From positions 12,802,899 through 12,866,898 of the forward strand of contig NC_084678.1 in NCBI RefSeq assembly GCF_028389875.1: DNA of 64,000 bases, written 5' to 3'. The translations under genes were made by a program, and so were the position numbers. This DNA comes from Rhea pennata (lineage: Eukaryota > Chordata > Aves > Rheiformes > Rheidae). Each line of letters opens with the position of its first letter. Within the stretch, counting starts at the first letter, position 1. Positions 35,450 through 64,000 of the stretch are shown in pieces. The notes beneath the pieces are model-generated. The model was not told where the DNA came from and did not search any database. It saw nothing but the letters and a program-made list of their open reading frames with translations.

Positions 35450-36550
35450 CTGCGTGAAGGTCCAGGTACGCAGTGAGTTCTGGCCTCAGTACCCAGGTCT
35501 GTTCCAGGCCAGCGCCTGGGAGCGGCCGTAGCCAGGGCGCGACCAGAGCCGACGGCCGGTTGCCTGCTGACGGCTCGGGCAGAGAGGTGAAATGAGCATC
35601 AGAAAGGTGCAGGCGGGAACTCGGGCGGCCGTAGCTGATGTCCCCCGAGGGAGGGTGCAGGCGGGAGCTCGGGCGGCCGTAGCTGATGTCCCCCGAGGGA
35701 GGGTGCAGGCGGGAACTCGGGCGGCCGTAGCTGATGTCCCCCGAGGGAGGGTGCAGGCGGGAGCTCGGGCGGCCGTAGCTGATGTCCCCCGAGGGAGGGT
35801 GCAGGCGGGAGCTCGGGCGGCCGTAGCTGATGTCCCCCGAGGGAGGGTGCAGGCGGGAGCTCGGGCGGCCGTAGCTGATGTCCCCCGAGGGAGGGTGCAG
35901 GCGGGAGCTCGGGCGGCCGTAGCTGATGTCCCCCGAGGGAGGGTGCGCGGCCGGTGCGTGGACCGAGACCCGACTCGAGCGCTCTGATCGCAGCTTTGCC
36001 CTGCGCCCGCTGACTCGGCGCGGGCAGGTTCTGCAGACCGAGCCCCACGGGCAGGGCTGCGGTGCGGAGGACGTGGTCGTACCCGGCGCCAGGTGCCCCG
36101 TTGTCCAGGACGGGCGAAGGGGATCTGAACAACGTTGCTCTATGTGTTTCCTGTCAGAGAGCCCCCGAGCGGAGCGCGGAGCCTTGCTCAGGGCACGGGC
36201 CTAAGTATGACATAGAGGTACCTGGATTTGGGGCTGCCTCGCTCGGAGACGGGTGGTTTCCCCTGTCTGGGGACGGGTCTCCGTGGGCCTGCAGCTCTCA
36301 GCTTCCTGGAGGTGAGTCCCTAAGCCTCGTTTTTGTGCGCGTGAAGCAAGTGGTTCAGCACTCGCCTGGCACGGTTGGAGGTCACGGCTGCGTCCCCGAA
36401 CCCTGTCTGCCCGTTCAGGGTCCGCGCCGGGCGAGGGCCGGGCTTTGCGCCCGGGCTCTGCCCCTGTGCTGGACGTTCCCTGCCACGGGCCCGTGCGCTG
36501 TTCGCGACCCGCGTGCGTGAACCAGGCGCGGGGACTGAAGAACAACAGAA
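35450..36550. other. Isolated GC- and CpG-rich block without a recognised gene
   Basis: A sharply bounded GC-rich, CpG-rich block between AT-rich flanks. It contains the 48-bp minisatellite at 35607-35942. Donor-like GGAGGTGAGTCC occurs at about 36309 and an acceptor-like TTTCCTGTCAG at about 36148-36158. No conserved protein is encoded in either direction. It may be an orphan CpG island, the start of a noncoding transcript, or only GC-rich repeat sequence. Confidence 0.5.
35607..35942. repeat. 48-bp minisatellite, seven copies
   Basis: Seven head-to-tail copies of a 48-bp unit beginning GTGCAGGCGGGAGCTCGGGC and containing GGCCGTAGCTGATGTCCC. Copies 1 and 3 have GGGAACTCGG where the others have GGGAGCTCGG; otherwise they are essentially identical. 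Because 48 is a multiple of three, the array reads as a 16-residue repeat (VQAGARAAVADVPRGR) in one frame. That is a property of the unit and not evidence for a protein. Confidence 0.95.
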
Positions 36551-37511
36551 AAATGGGTTTGATCTCTGGAGCCTTCTGTGGAAGACAATCCCTGTTCAAC
36601 ATTTATCTTCTGTAAAGTGGGAAAGTTTGCGGTGGTTGTTTTAGCTCTTTGTTGCTAGTATTTCCCTTTTCTTTCTTTCTTCCCCAGCATTTTTTCCCAC
36701 TCCCCCCCCCAGCATTATGTGACCATCTTTTCCCCAACATAGAGAAGAAATGTAATCAAGAAAAGCAGCAAGTTGTTTGAGTATAATGATGTGCAATATA
36801 AAGCTCATACTAATTAGTCCTGATGTATTGGTTAACAGTTATCAGGTTTCATTTGCATTATGCAAAACCAAAAGTTCTACAAAATACATCCATATTCATG
36901 CAGAATGAAAGATATCTCAGAAGAAAAAGAAAAGACAAAACAGTATTTGAGGTGGTTAAGCAGACTAGTTGAAAAATCAAGGACGTGAGCAGCTGAAGTG
37001 TTGAGATGTCGTATAAATACTACAGATGTGCTTTTGCAGGCTTCCTCGGAGCACTGAATGTCATCATCCCATTTAGTGGTGTTAACATATGCATCAGTCA
37101 TTTGCCATTGCTGTTATTGCTAGAAATATGAACTCCTTTGTTATGAATTCTGGATCTTTTTAGGCCCATGCATGCTTTTTGCAATTGTATATATGAATTA
37201 AAATAACATTCATGATATAGAGGTCCTGTGTGAGGGTGAGTTACACAGCGCATCACACAGCTGTGTTGTGATAAAATGGATTTTCAGAACATTCTGTTAC
37301 TATCATGTTTTTATTCACCTTTTATCTTTTTGCTAATTGACCTTTTTAGGACTTACTCTAACATGCCTATATGCTTTAAGAGTCACCGTAGTTGATCCAG
37401 GTCAATATGTTTGCTTTTTTTTTTTTTATTTTTGTAAATGTAGTTATTTCCTCCCGAAGTCTTACATGTCCAAAGTCCAAAACAGGCAATCCAGCTGCCT
37501 ATTTAAACTTT

Positions 37512-37518
<7 letters not shown>
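36551..37518. other. Intergenic AT-rich spacer
   Basis: About 1 kb between the GC-rich block and the AT microsatellite. No gene or known repeat recognised. Confidence 0.55.

Positions 37519-37554
<36 letters not shown>
37519..37554. repeat. (AT)18 microsatellite
   Basis: Thirty-six bases of uninterrupted AT repeat, 115 bp before the start of the 12-bp minisatellite. Confidence 0.95.
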
Positions 37555-37558
<4 letters not shown>

Positions 37559-37668
37559 CACTGGTTCTTAAGACTCGTTACCCTGGGCACATTTGTGCTA
37601 CTAATGTGGGCATCTAAACCGCGGCGTCTGCCAGCGTTCACCCTGCCGAACTGGACGTGCTGCGGAGA

Positions 37669-38868
37669 TGCTCCCCAAGACGCTCTCCAAAGCACTCCCC
37701 AAGGTGCTCCATGGACGCTCCCCAAGGTGCGCCCCAAAGCGCTCCCCAAGGTGCTCCGCGGATGCCCCCCAAGGTGCACCCCAAGGCGCTCCCCAAGCCG
37801 CTCCATGGACGCTCCCCAAAGCGCTCCCCAAGATGCTCCCGAAGGCGCTCCGTGGACACTCCCCAAGGCGCTCCCCAAGGTGCTCCGCGGATGCCCCCCA
37901 AGGTGCACCCCAAGGCGCTCCCCAAGCCGCTCCATGGACGCTCCCCAAAGCGCTCCCCAAGATGCTCCCGAAGGCGCTCCGTGGACACTCCCCAAGGCGC
38001 TCCCCAAGGCGCTCTGCGGATGCCCCCCAAGGTACTCCATGGATGCTCCCCAAGGCGGGCCCCAAAGCACTCCCCAAGCCGCTCCGTGGACACTCCCCAA
38101 GGCGCTCCATGGACACTCCCCAAGGTGCTCCCCAAGGCGCTCTCCAAGGCGCTCCGTGGACGCTCCCCAAGATGCTCCCCAAGGCGCTCCGTGGACGCTC
38201 CCCAAGGCGTGCCCCAAGGTGCTCCCCAAGGCGCTCCATGGACACTCCCCAAAGTGCTCCCCAAGGCGCTCCCTGGACACTCCCCAAAGTGCTCCCCAAG
38301 GCGCTCCCCAAGGCGCTCTCCAAGGCGCTCCGTGGACGCTCCCCAAGATGCTCCCCAAGGCGCTCCGTGGACGCTCCCCAAGGCGTGCCCCAAGGTGCTC
38401 CCCAAGGCGCTCCATGGACACTCCCCAAAGTGCTCCCCAAGGCGCTCCCTGGACACTCCCCAAAGTGCTCCCCAAGGCGCTCCATGGACGCTCCCCAAAG
38501 TGCTCCCCAAGGCGCTCCGTGGACGCTCCCCAAGATGCTCCCGAAGGCGCTCCGTGGACGCTCCCCAAGGCGTGCCCCAAGGTGCTCCCCAAGGCGCTCC
38601 ATGGACACTCCCCAAGACGCTCCCCAAGGCGCTCCCTGGACACTCCCCAAAGTGCTCCCCAAGGCGCTCCATGGACGCTCCCCAAAGTGCTCCCCAAGGC
38701 GCTCCCCAAGGCGCTCTCCAAGGCGCTCCGTGGACGCTCCCCAAGATGCTCCCCAAGGCGCTCCCCAAGGCGTGCCCCAAGGCGCTCCCTGGACACTCCC
38801 CAAAGTGCTCCCCAAGGCGCTCCATGGACGCTCCCCAAGACGCTCCCTGGACGCTCCCCAAGGCGCTC
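37669..38868. repeat. 1.2-kb minisatellite of 12- and 11-bp units, with higher-order repeats
   Basis: About 100 head-to-tail units. The 12-bp form is GCTCCCCAAGGC with variants (AAGGT, AAAGC, AAGAT, AAGCC), and the 11-bp form is GCTCC(A/G/C)TGGAC. The 5' part is organised as a 129-bp higher-order unit starting at 37753, 37882 and 38011; the first two copies differ at one base. The 3' part has larger units marked by GCGTGCCCC at 38207, 38383, 38570 and 38770 (spacings 176, 187 and 200). None of the unit forms makes a stop codon in any frame on either strand, so all six frames stay open for more than 1.2 kb. The array ends about 560 bp before the VAPB start codon. The minus strand carries regularly spaced GGGG tracts. 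Confidence 0.95.
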
Positions 38869-39431
38869 GGGACGGTGCCATGCGGCGCTGCTCCGCTGCA
38901 GCGGCCCAAGGACACCGCTGCAGCGCGGCCTGTGTAACGTTAGACCAGCCCGTAACTCCGAGAGGCACCAGGAACCGCGCTGTTTGCCGGGGGCGGGGGG
39001 AGGGGGAAGTGTCTTTTCTTCATTTACGTAGCGGGAGCCTTAAACCCCCTGCGGTGACCTGGCAGCCGGGTTGTTTTTCCCCCCAAAAAGGCCGCCGGGG
39101 CCGCAGGCCGCGCGTTTCCCCTTCCCGTGCCGCGCGCGGCCAGGGCGGCGGCCGCCGCCAGGCGCAGCCGCTCTCCGGCGCCGCCGCGCTGCATCATCCC
39201 GCCCCCTCGCCCGCGCCGCCGCCTCGGGCTGCCCGCGCCGCTGCCCGCGCGGCCTCTGCGCGCCGCCGCCGCCGCCCGCCGCAGCGCCTCTGCCCTCGCC
39301 GCCGCGGGGCCGCTCGGCGAGGGGGTGACCGGAGCGCCGGGCGCGCCCCCCGCCTCCCCGCCCGCCCCCCGCCTCCCCGCCTCCCCGGCCCTTCCTCTCT
39401 CCGCCTGCCGCCGCCGCCGAGGAGGAGGAAC

Positions 39432-64000
<24,569 letters not shown>

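Noticed and set aside
35592-36132. Repeat proteins encoded by the 48-bp minisatellite (both strands)
   Set aside because: The unit length is a multiple of three, so any stop-free frame stays open. No domain, splice support or conservation can be seen.

Overview
This is nuclear DNA from a vertebrate, most likely a bird and possibly another archosaur or sauropsid. It carries parts of three spliced, strongly conserved vertebrate genes: PPP4R1L (minus strand), RAB22A (plus strand) and VAPB (plus strand). Mammalian repeats such as Alu or L1 are absent, while CR1 LINE fragments, typical of sauropsids, are present. The introns are compact and the 5' ends sit in GC-rich islands. This gene order is the one I know from the human 20q13.3 region and its avian counterpart. 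It parallels the PPP4R1-RAB31-VAPA group, a set of paralogues elsewhere in vertebrate genomes. The protein sequences fit the RAB22A/VAPB members rather than RAB31/VAPA.

Layout. Positions 1-11,737 hold the first six coding exons of PPP4R1L on the minus strand; the gene runs off the left edge. A GC-rich island (about 11,130-12,520) is a head-to-head promoter, with the PPP4R1L and RAB22A start codons 430 bp apart. RAB22A is complete: seven coding exons between 12,168 and 25,995 encode a 194-residue Rab GTPase, followed by a probable 3'UTR of about 7.4 kb ending near 33.3-33.45 kb. From 33.5 to 39.4 kb no conserved gene is visible. This interval holds a GC-rich block (35.45-36.55 kb) with a 48-bp minisatellite, and a 1.2-kb minisatellite of 12/11-bp units (37.67-38.87 kb) that has no stop codon in any of the six frames. 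VAPB starts at 39,432 in its own GC-rich island. Exon 2 is at 55,681-55,833, and the window ends nine bases into exon 3 (63,992-64,000).

Function. RAB22A is an early-endosome Rab, VAPB is an ER membrane-contact protein that binds FFAT motifs, and PPP4R1L resembles the HEAT-repeat regulatory subunit PPP4R1 of protein phosphatase 4. They do not form an operon; the linkage is ancestral synteny, with a shared promoter region for the first two genes. Exons were assigned by translating by eye, recognising the family, and checking splice sites and reading phase. All junctions used obey GT/AG and keep frame. UTR limits and transcription starts are inferred, not seen. No tRNA, rRNA, CRISPR array or viral gene was recognised.
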